Source: a virus. From it: a stretch of DNA of 35,576 nt. Below the pieces are notes generated by a model. It was not told the DNA's origin. It ran no database searches and worked only from the letters and a program-made list of their open reading frames with translations. The position numbers were made by a program, and so were the translations under genes. Of this stretch, positions 1 through 7,207 are shown in pieces (position 1 is the stretch's first letter; each line of letters begins with the position of its first letter). The stretch lies in IMG/VR virus record IMGVR_UViG_3300033571_002641, positions 1 through 35,576 of that record; one strand, given 5' to 3'.

Positions 1-81
1 CTCTTCTATCAGTTTGATAATGCGTTGGCGTTCACGCAAAACTCCAAGTTCAATAAAGTTGTCAATGTCTTTTTGCCTCAT
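1..81 (-). CDS. Small ERxRIIK-motif protein, 3' part cut by window edge
   Basis: A short reading frame starts with ATG at 81 and runs off the left edge after 27 codons. It begins MRQKDIDNFIEL and contains GVLRERQRIIKLIEE, the same core as in the three genes upstream of it. A good SD (AAGGAAGG, six bases before the ATG) supports the start, and ATG overlaps the TGA of the preceding gene (ATGA). I do not know the function. The shared motif makes it the fourth member of a tandem paralog array; its C-terminus lies outside the window. Confidence 0.75.
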   Translation of the reverse strand, partial: MRQKDIDNFIELGVLRERQRIIKLIEE

Positions 82-275
82 TTGTTTCCTTCCTTGATGT
101 AAGCAATAGCATTAGCAATGATTGCTGCTTCCACTAAAAGTTTCTCTGATAGGTAGTTATCTACTGTATCATTTAAGATTTTGATGATGCGTTCACGCTC
201 ACGCAAAACTGCAGCCTCTCTGCCTTTGCGGACTACGTCAACATGAATCCAGTTAGACAGTTGGCTCTCCTTCAA
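78..275 (-). CDS. Small ERxRIIK-motif protein (array member)
   Basis: This protein of up to 65 residues has an N-terminal NWI segment, the core VLRERERIIKIL around residues 23-34, and a helical C-terminal tail ending AYIKEGNK. It overlaps its upstream neighbour by 23 bases. The start is uncertain. The annotated start is TTG at 275 with no SD before it, whereas AAGGAG stands six bases before an in-frame CTG at 260. Initiation by coupling or at CTG is therefore possible. Function unknown; the family resemblance is only to its immediate neighbours. Confidence 0.65.
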   Translation of the reverse strand: MKESQLSNWIHVDVVRKGREAAVLRERERIIKILNDTVDNYLSEKLLVEAAIIANAIAYIKEGNK

Positions 276-495
276 TAATTGAAACTACGTAATCAAACAT
301 CTCTTGAGAAATGTAGTTACGTTCTCCATCTTCTTCCAACGATTTAATAATACGCTGGCGTTCTTCTAGCATCCCTTGACGATACGCTTCAATAGGGAAG
401 GTCGTCTTCATTTGCTGGGTGCGTGCACGTTCTTCACCAACCTGTATCCAGTGTTTTTTAATTACGTTGAGTTTTGCTCGTTGTACTAGGTTCAT
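253..495 (-). CDS. Small ERxRIIK-motif protein (array member)
   Basis: This 80-residue hypothetical protein begins MNLVQRAKLN. It contains HWIQVGEERAR near the N-terminus and GMLEERQRIIKSLEE in the middle, matching the array motif. I chose ATG at 495 rather than the TTG at 510 because GAGGG sits seven bases before the ATG and would lie inside the coding region if TTG were used. It overlaps the end of the preceding gene by 38 bases. Charged and mostly helical in appearance, with no recognisable domain. Confidence 0.7.
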   Translation of the reverse strand: MNLVQRAKLNVIKKHWIQVGEERARTQQMKTTFPIEAYRQGMLEERQRIIKSLEEDGERNYISQEMFDYVVSIIEGEPTV

Positions 496-694
496 TATTT
501 TTTCCCTCAATAAGAATAATTGCCCACTCAGCGGATACTGAGTCTGTTTCTTTTAGTAGTTTAATGATGCGTTGACGTTCGGCAATAACGCCTGTGTCAA
601 AGGCGATGTCTGCGATAGATGCGGGTTTGTTAGCGTTCATAGGATTGTACTTTGTATACAAAGCCCTCCAGTTAGCCACGGTCCCACTCGTCAT
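458..694 (-). CDS. Small ERxRIIK-motif protein (array member)
   Basis: This 78-residue hypothetical protein carries GVIAERQRIIKLLKE near residues 36-50 and a polar tail rich in Ser/Thr. The long start (ATG at 694) keeps an N-terminal NW pair like those of its paralogs (SNWI, KHWI, ANWR), so I prefer it. It has no clear SD and overlaps the preceding gene by 23 bases. An alternative ATG at 640 has GGAGGG about 23 bases upstream, which is too far for a normal SD. Function unknown. Confidence 0.6.
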   Translation of the reverse strand: MTSGTVANWRALYTKYNPMNANKPASIADIAFDTGVIAERQRIIKLLKETDSVSAEWAIILIEGKNNEPSTTSKTQRN

Positions 695-1070
695 CTAGCA
701 CCAGCATAGCAATGATTGCGTAGTTAGCCATGTCCAAGAACGAGTCTTTGAGGCTCTCATGTTCTGGTGTAGCACCTGAATCAATTAGGTTGTTGATACG
801 AGCAAACTTGTCCCACATACGAACACGCAACCCATTAAGTGGTCCGCCTGGGCTTAGGCTGATGTTAGTTGGTCCGTAGTCTTTGTGCTTACTTAGTAGC
901 ACTGACTTAGCGTGCTGGAACTTCTGCTGAACAGCCTCTTCAAACTCTGCGTTAGGGCTATTCTTTCGAATCATGTCTTTAATTTCCTGTGGCAGGTCTT
1001 GGATTTCTCCGAGTTCTTGCAGTTCGGTTTCTTCTTGCTGAAGTGTGTATAGGTCTTTCATGCGTCCCAT
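672..1070 (-). CDS. DUF1599 / nucleotide-modification-associated domain protein
   Basis: This 132-residue protein has a coiled, Glu/Gln-rich N-terminus (1-50) followed by a domain I recognise as the DUF1599 / nucleotide-modification-associated type. Its landmarks are LLSKHKDYGPTN, RMWDKFARINNLI and a C-terminal helix with DSFLDMANYAIIAMLVL. Family members occur in phages and are linked by context to modified nucleotide metabolism, but the reaction is not established here. ATG at 1070 has GGAG six bases upstream and overlaps the TAA of the upstream gene (TAATG). No other nucleotide-modification gene is visible nearby. Confidence 0.7.
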   Translation of the reverse strand: MGRMKDLYTLQQEETELQELGEIQDLPQEIKDMIRKNSPNAEFEEAVQQKFQHAKSVLLSKHKDYGPTNISLSPGGPLNGLRVRMWDKFARINNLIDSGATPEHESLKDSFLDMANYAIIAMLVLDDEWDRG

Positions 1071-1516
1071 TATAGGCTCCTTCTGTTTTCGTTTGAACGT
1101 CGAGTTATTTCACGGCTGACCAAAGATAGGTCACGCTCGTGGTTGTTCAGTAGCATCTCCACTAACTTACGATAAGCATACTTCTCTTCGTAGTCGTTAG
1201 ACAAGTCCACTACATCTTGGTGGATAGCAATCTCTGCTTTGACTGTGGTTACACGCTCACCTTTGACGTGAGCCCCCATTCGCCTAACTAGCAGGGTGTT
1301 CTCTAAGAACTCCAGTTTCTTCTGGGCGGCACGTTCCTCCAACTGTGCAACGGCAAGTTGTGAGGCAATGTAGTCAGTCCAAGCAGTGAGTCTAGTAAAC
1401 AACTCTCCTAGATTTTCTGACGTTATGTCAGTAATGTCTGAAGGCAGTGTTACTTGCTCGGTGTCTGGCTTGTTGAAGTGCAGGTTCCATTCGCCAAATC
1501 TATCTAATGCACCCAT
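1070..1516 (-). CDS. Hypothetical coiled-coil protein beside the nuclease gene
   Basis: This 148-residue protein begins MGALDRFGEWNLHF and then becomes highly helical and charged. Residues from about 45 onward (LTAWTDYIASQLAVAQLEER) look like a long coiled coil. The start at 1516 is fixed by GGAGG four bases before ATG and by the TAATG junction with the nuclease gene; the longer frame to 1540 would put the SD inside the gene. I do not recognise a family. Its position, coupled to a Cas4/RecB-like nuclease, suggests a role in DNA processing (inference). Confidence 0.65.
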   Translation of the reverse strand: MGALDRFGEWNLHFNKPDTEQVTLPSDITDITSENLGELFTRLTAWTDYIASQLAVAQLEERAAQKKLEFLENTLLVRRMGAHVKGERVTTVKAEIAIHQDVVDLSNDYEEKYAYRKLVEMLLNNHERDLSLVSREITRRSNENRRSL

Positions 1517-2388
1517 TAGTCCTCCGTGTATGGGGCACACTGCTTACATGTGCCATCAGGGTTGTTGTTACATTTTGGTGCAACCTTGTCTTCTACGGCT
1601 TGGATTACCTTAGCGGCACCCTCAAAGACGTGCTGGACCAGTTCAAAATCACGCTTGACAGTGAACTCTTTATAGTCTTGGTCAGCCTTTAACTCGTATA
1701 GGAATACAATCTCATCGATTGGGTTTCCGTTAGAGTCTGCGTAACCCATGCGGTTCATAAGTTCTAGGTACATTTGGCCTTGAAGAATGTGGCTACCAAA
1801 TGGTCTACGAACATTCTTCCACGCTTTCATGAAGTCTCCACCAGCATCCATGAATAGTCCTGGCTGCTCGCTACGGATGGTTCCTGGACCGATTGACTTA
1901 ATCTCAATCAGAGTGTCTCCACGGTCATCCTTGACCCAACCATCGGTGTGGCCTGCGATACGTAGAGCATCATCCTTTAAAGTTACTTCGTCATAAATAA
2001 GTTTTGATACTGGAGCCTGACAGTTCTCGCATTCGCTAGGGGAAGTTCCCCAAGTCTTGCCGTTACATACTAGGCACTTAAAGTTTCCGTGTAGGACACC
2101 CATCTCTTGGAACCAGTTCTGCCACTTAGCATGGATGGCGTGCCCCTCGTCAAAGATTGACTGTAGTCGTAGGTTTGGCTTTTCAGCAATCTTAGTGTGG
2201 CCATTTAGCAGGAAGTATGATGCACGCTTGCACCAGTCTCTCTTAATCATTTCTGATGGGTGTAGGACAGTAGTGCTACGGTCCCCTACTGGACGTTTTT
2301 GTAAGTGTCGTTCGATGTCACCAATAAGCCTTGAAGGCTTTGCTTTGGCATCAAGAAACTTCTTTAGGTCTGATTTTGGTTCTGGCAT
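1516..2388 (-). CDS. Cas4/RecB-like PD-(D/E)XK exonuclease
   Basis: This 290-residue predicted nuclease acts on DNA ends. The active-site pattern is clear: GHTDGWV with D149, LIEIKS with E162 and K164, and QGQMY with Q203 and Y207. Four cysteines (C53, then C273, C281 and C284 at the C-terminus) match the split Fe-S cluster arrangement of Cas4/AddB-type enzymes. An extra CxxC pair set (C105, C108, C120, C123) forms a zinc-ribbon-like insert before the catalytic strands. There is no CRISPR array or cas1/cas2, so it is a phage recombination nuclease rather than an adaptation protein. ATG at 2388 has GGAG upstream and a TAATG overlap with whiB. Confidence 0.88.
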   Translation of the reverse strand: MPEPKSDLKKFLDAKAKPSRLIGDIERHLQKRPVGDRSTTVLHPSEMIKRDWCKRASYFLLNGHTKIAEKPNLRLQSIFDEGHAIHAKWQNWFQEMGVLHGNFKCLVCNGKTWGTSPSECENCQAPVSKLIYDEVTLKDDALRIAGHTDGWVKDDRGDTLIEIKSIGPGTIRSEQPGLFMDAGGDFMKAWKNVRRPFGSHILQGQMYLELMNRMGYADSNGNPIDEIVFLYELKADQDYKEFTVKRDFELVQHVFEGAAKVIQAVEDKVAPKCNNNPDGTCKQCAPYTED

Positions 2389-2717
2389 TAGTACTCCCTC
2401 TTGTCTAACTGAAAGATGAACTCCCTCAGTGTCATTTCATTCTTGTGCTTGCGTTGCCACTTACGCACAAGTGCATTTCTTTCACGGTGGGATAGCCCAC
2501 CCCAAATTCCATGTTGTTCTTCTGAGTCTATTGCAGACCACAGACATTGTAGCCTAACAGGACACGGTGAGTTTCCGTTAGGGCCTAAGCAGTATGCTTT
2601 TGCTTGGCTGGCAATTTCTCGGTACTTATCTTTGTCCCTAGGAGGAAAAAAGATTTCAGGGTCAGCCTTTGTGCACCGAGCCTCGTCGTACCAAGGTTTT
2701 GAATATAACTCATCCAT
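2388..2717 (-). CDS. whiB: WhiB-family Fe-S transcription regulator
   Basis: This 109-residue WhiB-like protein would bind an Fe-S cluster and interact with the host sigma factor. The diagnostic HGIWGGLSHRER turn is present (G70-R79), with four cysteines at 15, 43, 52 and 58. The usual spacing in the family is CxxC for the second and third cysteines; here it is C-x8-C (CLGPNGNSPC). WhiB proteins are restricted to Actinobacteria and their phages, which is the best host clue in the window. ATG at 2717 overlaps the upstream TGA; the SD is weak (GGA, nine bases upstream). Confidence 0.93.
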   Translation of the reverse strand: MDELYSKPWYDEARCTKADPEIFFPPRDKDKYREIASQAKAYCLGPNGNSPCPVRLQCLWSAIDSEEQHGIWGGLSHRERNALVRKWQRKHKNEMTLREFIFQLDKREY

Positions 2718-3024
2718 GTAATTTATTCCATAGTTCTAAAAAGTCAGTCTCATTTAAGATTACATAATCTTCTCCATCAAGATGGATGCCGAAGATAGGT
2801 AGTCTGCCATCCATAATGGCTTCAGTTGTTATCTTTTTGAGTTCTGCGGATTGAATTGTTTTAGATTTTTTCCCTGTCCATTTATGTTCAATCAATAGGT
2901 CAGCATTTCGTACGTCCCCTTTACGAGACCAGAACGCCCCAGAAGCGGCCGTGGTTTGCCCTCCTACGGCCTTAGCGAGACGTTTCTCGTGCTTCTGGGA
3001 CTGCTTCTGGCCCTCACTCTTCAA
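2710..3024 (-). CDS. Holliday-junction-resolvase-like PD-(D/E)XK nuclease
   Basis: This 104-residue small nuclease resembles Hjc-type and phage resolvase-like proteins. It has a basic N-terminus with KHEKRLAKAVGG, then SGAFWSRKGDV, then the catalytic stretch NADLLIEHKWT with D42, E46 and K48, followed by KKITTEAIMDGRLPI. Branched-DNA resolution is the likely activity. The only usable start is TTG at 3024, since an in-frame TAG lies two codons upstream and no ATG or GTG follows before the core. It overlaps the preceding gene by 11 bases, so translation is probably coupled. Confidence 0.75.
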   Translation of the reverse strand: MKSEGQKQSQKHEKRLAKAVGGQTTAASGAFWSRKGDVRNADLLIEHKWTGKKSKTIQSAELKKITTEAIMDGRLPIFGIHLDGEDYVILNETDFLELWNKLHG

Positions 3025-3262
3025 CGGCTACTTGACCGTTCTGAGAGGCAATGATAATTCGAGGAACTAGAAAGAATAGTTGCTCACGAGTGTAGCAAGT
3101 AGAGCACCCACAGAACGGTTCGCCCGACAATGTGGTGAAGTTATCTGGTTCTTCTCCATCAATCATGGATTCACAGTTCCACATGTACTCTTCGTACTCG
3201 GTCTCTAATTTCTTAGACCAAACGTCATCGTTAATTACTACTCTTTTTTCTGGGTTACTCAT
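3014..3262 (-). CDS. Small cysteine-motif hypothetical protein
   Basis: This acidic 82-residue protein has one early cysteine (C30) and the cluster CGCSTC (C51, C53, C56), which could hold a zinc ion. A hydrophobic strand (LFFLVPRIIIAS) follows. No family is recognised. AGGAG six bases before ATG 3262 supports the start, and it overlaps the end of the recA-like gene by 8 bases (ATGAGTAA). Its position between the RecA-like and resolvase genes suggests an accessory recombination role (inference). Confidence 0.65.
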   Translation of the reverse strand: MSNPEKRVVINDDVWSKKLETEYEEYMWNCESMIDGEEPDNFTTLSGEPFCGCSTCYTREQLFFLVPRIIIASQNGQVAVEE

Positions 3263-4301
3263 CAGTTGCTCCTACAAAACTGTCTGGGGTTGTTAAGACC
3301 TTTTCTCTTAACTCTTCAAAAAAGTCTACCTCTTCACGCAATGAGTTAACAAGTGCCTCTTGCCCTTGCCACTTACGGTCTCCGTAGTAAATCCAACCAC
3401 CCTTGCGGTCTACGATGCCTTTGACGATAACCATTGCGGCAACTTCTTTAGCGGTGTCGTAGTCTCCAGCCTTGTAGATGCTGTGGTCTGAGAAGTAAAA
3501 ATCTACATAGGCTGTGCGACTTGGTGGGGCGGTCTTGTTCTTTAGTGTGCGGATTTTGATACGCTGTCCAACACGAACCTTGTTAACTCCTGTGCCAGAC
3601 TCAATGTATTCATCACGGCGAACCTCAGAACGAGTGAAGTAGGCGTAGTCTTTACCTTGACCTCCTGGAGTTGTCCTAGGGTCTCCGTGCATCACACCAA
3701 TCTTCATTCGGTACTGGTTAATAATGATGCCTAGTACTGGGCGTTCGTCTTCGGTCAGGCTACGTTTCATAGCAGCACCTGCTTTACGGAAAAACTTGTT
3801 AGTGATTAGGGCTCCACGACCAACGGTCATTTCGTCCATGTTCTTTTCATTTTCAGGACTGGGTACGAGAGCAGGAAGAGAATCGATAACAATAGCATCA
3901 ACAGACTTAGACTCAGCAAAAGCAATGACTGCATCATAAGCCTCCTCCATAATGTTGGTTTCAATGACGATGACACGGCTGGTATCTACTCCACACATCT
4001 CTGCGTACTCTGGGACCCACTGCTCTGCGGCAACCCAGACGGTGGTGTACTCTGGGTCTTTGGCTTGGTTGGCGGCAATGGTTTTAAGAGCGATTGCGGT
4101 TTTACCGTGTGAAGGTTCACCAATAAGTTCATTCCACTGGTTACTTGGGAAGCCTCCCCCAAGGATGTAGTCAAACGTAGTAGAGCCAGTTGTGACTCGT
4201 TGGATAAGGTCTCCACGGATATTGCCTCCAATAACGATGGTGTCTATGCCAAATCGTTTGTTTAGTTGTGCCATGACTTTTAGTGCGTCTGCGTTAATCA
4301 T
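3255..4301 (-). CDS. RecA/UvsX-like recombinase
   Basis: This 348-residue strand-exchange ATPase of the RecA superfamily has Walker A GEPSHGKT (G61-T68), a catalytic glutamate in AAEQW (E93) and Walker B DAIVIDS (D140). A DNA-binding loop 2 region NQYRMKIG...TTPGG spans about 195-214. It is close to bacterial RecA length and closer in layout to RecA than to T4 UvsX, but divergent from host RecA. The Walker A is GEPSHGKT rather than GPESSGKT. It starts with ATG at 4301 in a TAATG overlap with the zinc-ribbon gene. It is likely to work with the adjacent resolvase and Cas4-like nuclease in recombination-dependent replication. Confidence 0.92.
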   Translation of the reverse strand: MINADALKVMAQLNKRFGIDTIVIGGNIRGDLIQRVTTGSTTFDYILGGGFPSNQWNELIGEPSHGKTAIALKTIAANQAKDPEYTTVWVAAEQWVPEYAEMCGVDTSRVIVIETNIMEEAYDAVIAFAESKSVDAIVIDSLPALVPSPENEKNMDEMTVGRGALITNKFFRKAGAAMKRSLTEDERPVLGIIINQYRMKIGVMHGDPRTTPGGQGKDYAYFTRSEVRRDEYIESGTGVNKVRVGQRIKIRTLKNKTAPPSRTAYVDFYFSDHSIYKAGDYDTAKEVAAMVIVKGIVDRKGGWIYYGDRKWQGQEALVNSLREEVDFFEELREKVLTTPDSFVGATDE

Positions 4302-4693
4302 TAGCCTATTCTTCCTATGATGTTTTGTGGGTTGTATCCGCTTGTTCCGCTGTTTCCTTGTGCGGCTTTAGCAGAGCCTTGAATGTTCGCACCAGCGAGA
4401 GAACCGAAACGTGACCCTGATTGTTCGGTGGGGTACCCACAGTCAAAGCATCGTGCTTTCGCATTTTCAACAGACATAAAGTTGCTCGACCCGCAGTCAG
4501 GACACGTAGCAGTCTGCGAACTAGACCTCGCTTTTGAGTTTTGGCCTGGTAGTGGGGGTAATCCCTGGTCTGGAAACGGGGGCATCATACTCATCGGAAG
4601 TTGTGATGGTGGCATCGAAGGTGATGGGTCAGGTCTACCTACCTGCGGTTGAGGGTTGCCAAGTTTTTTAGACCACCAGTCTGCGTTATTCAT
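4301..4693 (-). CDS. Proline-rich zinc-ribbon protein
   Basis: This 130-residue protein begins MNNADWWSKKLG. A proline/methionine-rich, probably disordered linker (about residues 15-52) follows, then a zinc ribbon with CPDCGSSNF and RCFDCGYP about 20 residues apart, and a Gly/Ser/Ala-rich tail. ATG at 4693 is preceded by AAGGA at four bases; the longer frame to 4741 would overlap the neighbour with no SD. Function unknown. The zinc ribbon and disordered regions suggest a scaffold or nucleic-acid-binding adaptor in the replication cluster (inference). Confidence 0.7.
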   Translation of the reverse strand: MNNADWWSKKLGNPQPQVGRPDPSPSMPPSQLPMSMMPPFPDQGLPPLPGQNSKARSSSQTATCPDCGSSNFMSVENAKARCFDCGYPTEQSGSRFGSLAGANIQGSAKAAQGNSGTSGYNPQNIIGRIG

Positions 4694-4700
4694 ACTTTCC

Positions 4701-5108
4701 TTACTTGTATTTTTTCGGAACCTGCAAGAGTCCCATGTCAATTAGTTGAGATAAAGAACCTAGCATGGCTGACATAGCAACCTGCTCCATCATGCGACGA
4801 CTAAACATCCAAATCTCTTCGGGGATTGCGGAAGCGTTCTCCATGCTGTGCTTCTGTAGTTCTACGGAGCCTTCGGCTAGTGAGTGGGAGTAGGTGTACA
4901 CAAAAGGAACTAGATGAGCAATTTGCTCTACTCGTAGGTCGCTTTCTTCTTCTTCTCGGTCAGCGACCTCGTCACTTATTCTAGGTAGTCCTAGGACTTC
5001 TGCTAGTTCATGCGGGTTTTGTATCTGGGAGTCTAGGATAAACCCTCTCAAGCGTGCGTTCATGTCCAACATCGATAAGTTTGACTTTCTTTTTCTTTTA
5101 AAACGCAT
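4701..5108 (-). CDS. Hypothetical protein coupled to DNA polymerase
   Basis: This 135-residue protein has a very basic N-terminus (MRFKRKRK), an acidic middle (EVADREEEESDLR) and a helical C-terminus with MMEQVAMSAMLGSLSQLI. No family is recognised. The start at 5108 uses the TAATG junction with the polymerase gene and a GGAG about ten bases upstream; the frame extends to 5126 but that would be internal to the polymerase end. Coupling to the polymerase gene hints at a shared function, which I cannot name. Confidence 0.65.
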   Translation of the reverse strand: MRFKRKRKSNLSMLDMNARLRGFILDSQIQNPHELAEVLGLPRISDEVADREEEESDLRVEQIAHLVPFVYTYSHSLAEGSVELQKHSMENASAIPEEIWMFSRRMMEQVAMSAMLGSLSQLIDMGLLQVPKKYK

Positions 5109-7129
5109 TACTTTGCTTCTCCCCACTTGTCTACTATTTTTGGTTCTGCGATTAATGGAATGTTTAATGCCTTTAATCTTATACCCTCCATAGACTCCCG
5201 TATAGCCTCCGCAGCCTCCACAGCAAGTTCATCTGGAGCGATAGTCACAAGTTCGTCATGAACAGTCAACACAACATTTATGCGTGGCTCGTCTATGAAG
5301 CAGGAGTGTGCACGGACTAGTGCCAACTTCATGATGTCTGCGGCACTACCTTGAATCACGGTGTTAAAGGCTTGACGTTCTGCTCGAGACAGCAGTCCTT
5401 GGTCTTTACTCAACAGGTCGGGGATGTAGCGACGGCGTCCAAAGATAGTCTCTACGAATGGGATTGGTCCAGATTGTTTTGCAAACCTTACGACCTTGGC
5501 CTTGTACTTAGGGATGCTGGAAAACTTTGCCTCAAAATCACGAAGAAGTTTTCTAGCCTCGGTTACGTTACAGCCAATAGAACTTGCAATCTTGTCTGGA
5601 CCTACTCCATAAGAAATAGCCAAAACAAGAACCTTGCCTGCCTTGCGGTCTACTCCCATGGTGTCGCCAATGGTGGTGTAGATGTCTCCACCACTTAGGT
5701 AGTTGTTTACTAGGATAGGGTCTTGGCTCATAGAGGCAATGATTCGTGGCTCAATCTGCGAATAGTCCGCAACAATAAGTTTGTGTCCTGGAGGAGCAAC
5801 AAACAGGTCACGAACAAGTTTGCCGTAGTCTCCTGATGATGGGATGTTCTGTAGGTTAGGCTCGCTTGAAGAGAACCTTCCAGTCTCTGCACCGTGAGAT
5901 TTAAAGTTGGTGTGTACACGACCGTTAATCAACAAAGATTTACGCATGGTCATGGTCTCTTTGCCGTTGGTAACACGCTTGACCATGCCGCCTGTGTACG
6001 GGGTAACGTATGTGGTCATCAGTTTATTTAAGTCTTGGTACTCCAGTAGAGCATCTACAAGAGCATCTTTACCTCGGTAGTACTCTAGGGCCTCTGCTGA
6101 ACAGGAGAAGTGAGACTCGTTTAGTACTTCGTTTAGGTCTGCGGATTTAGAGAGCGACCTAACTAGTTGCTTACCTTTATCTGTAAGGACGTTAGGGTAC
6201 TTTAAGTTTGGGCGACAGCGTGGTGCCTTGCCATCCTCTGAACCAAACAGTAACTTTTGTTTGCTTGGCACGGAGTTGATAGAGAATGCTTTACCAGCAA
6301 CCTTGTACGCTTTAGCCTCTGCTGCAACTTTATCTTGCTCAATTTGTGCGGACAAAGTCTTTAGCATGTCTTGGTCAATGTAAGCACCAGTTAGTTCCAT
6401 GTCGCACAGTGCGGCAAGAACATCCATCTCCAGTTTCCAAACCTTTTGAAGGTTGCCTGTGATTTTTTCGTCAAGTACTTTATACAGTTTCCAAGTTAAC
6501 TCAGCGTCTACTCCTGAGTAATTAGCCACGTCACTAAAACTGTGGAGAGCAACGTTCTCTCCAATACCTTTTTCCATCTCTACGCCCAGTTCACGTTGGA
6601 CGCAGGCTTTAAGGTTTAGACCATTCTTGTTTAAGTTGTTAACAATAAACGCAGCAGTCAGGGTATCAAAGTAAGGCTTGCTTGGCACTCGGCCTTTGTA
6701 ATACTTTGCAACTGACTTTAAATCAAACTTGGCGTTGTGAGCAACCTTCAACTTGTCACCAAACATTAGTGGTTCAATTGCTTTAAATACCTCTGCAGGT
6801 GTGAGTTGTTTTGGGGCCTCGCCAAACTTGGCAACCCATTTACGAGTGTCTTTAGAGTAGTGAGTGTCTAGAACTTCTTTGCCTGCAGTCATTCTGCGTT
6901 GGCCCTCTAGCAAAAGTGGCTTGTCGTATTCTTCAAAATCTCCATTGGGATGACCCATGGGTATAACGTCTGTGCGACCCTCAGTCGCAAAAGAAATCCA
7001 GCAGACATCGTTGATGACTGGGTATAGGCGGTCTTCGCCGATTGTTTCTACGTCAAATGCAAACGCATCGACTTTGGAGTAATACTCTACAAATTCTTGT
7101 AACTGTTCAACAGTTGTGATGATGTTCAT
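5108..7129 (-). CDS. DNA polymerase I (family A) with 3'-5' exonuclease
   Basis: This 673-residue replicative polymerase has no 5' nuclease domain. The proofreading exonuclease is at the N-terminus: Exo I D26/E28 (FDVET), Exo II N132 and D136 (HNAKFD), and Exo III Y204 and D208 (YSGVD). Polymerase motifs follow: motif A DYSQIEPR (D455, E460), motif B with K499 and YG 507-508, and motif C VHDE (H624, D625, E626). All catalytic residues look intact. ATG at 7129 is preceded by GAGGG. A strong hairpin terminator ends only about 20 bases before the start, so the gene is probably expressed by read-through. Confidence 0.97.
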   Translation of the reverse strand: MNIITTVEQLQEFVEYYSKVDAFAFDVETIGEDRLYPVINDVCWISFATEGRTDVIPMGHPNGDFEEYDKPLLLEGQRRMTAGKEVLDTHYSKDTRKWVAKFGEAPKQLTPAEVFKAIEPLMFGDKLKVAHNAKFDLKSVAKYYKGRVPSKPYFDTLTAAFIVNNLNKNGLNLKACVQRELGVEMEKGIGENVALHSFSDVANYSGVDAELTWKLYKVLDEKITGNLQKVWKLEMDVLAALCDMELTGAYIDQDMLKTLSAQIEQDKVAAEAKAYKVAGKAFSINSVPSKQKLLFGSEDGKAPRCRPNLKYPNVLTDKGKQLVRSLSKSADLNEVLNESHFSCSAEALEYYRGKDALVDALLEYQDLNKLMTTYVTPYTGGMVKRVTNGKETMTMRKSLLINGRVHTNFKSHGAETGRFSSSEPNLQNIPSSGDYGKLVRDLFVAPPGHKLIVADYSQIEPRIIASMSQDPILVNNYLSGGDIYTTIGDTMGVDRKAGKVLVLAISYGVGPDKIASSIGCNVTEARKLLRDFEAKFSSIPKYKAKVVRFAKQSGPIPFVETIFGRRRYIPDLLSKDQGLLSRAERQAFNTVIQGSAADIMKLALVRAHSCFIDEPRINVVLTVHDELVTIAPDELAVEAAEAIRESMEGIRLKALNIPLIAEPKIVDKWGEAK

Positions 7130-7146
7130 TTTTCCCTCGAAGATTG

Positions 7147-7192
7147 AAAAAGAGGGCTAAGACGAAAAGGGAGAAAAGTCTTAGCCCTCTTT
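7147..7192 (-). terminator. Rho-independent terminator between ssDNA-binding gene and DNA polymerase
   Basis: A perfect 15-bp inverted repeat (7149-7163 with 7178-7192) encloses a 14-base loop. On the minus strand the 3' arm is directly followed by a run of five T (complement of 7147-7151), the classic intrinsic terminator layout. It lies after the stop at 7208 and just before the polymerase SD. On the plus strand the T run is weaker. Confidence 0.85.
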
Positions 7193-7207
7193 AGGTTTGA
7201 GTGGAAC

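Noticed and set aside
638-669. GGAGGG at 664-669 as SD for a start at 640
   Set aside because: About 23 bases separate it from the ATG; the longer frame keeps an N-terminal NW element shared with the paralogs, so the 694 start is preferred.
1-694. Regular recurrence of similar DNA every 160-220 bases, checked as a CRISPR-like array
   Set aside because: The similarity is the coding sequence of a shared protein motif, the repeats are imperfect and the intervals are coding; there is no leader or cas1/cas2.
1516-2388. Cas4-like gene as evidence of a CRISPR adaptation system
   Set aside because: No other cas gene or repeat array is present; stand-alone Cas4/RecB-like nucleases are common in phage recombination modules.
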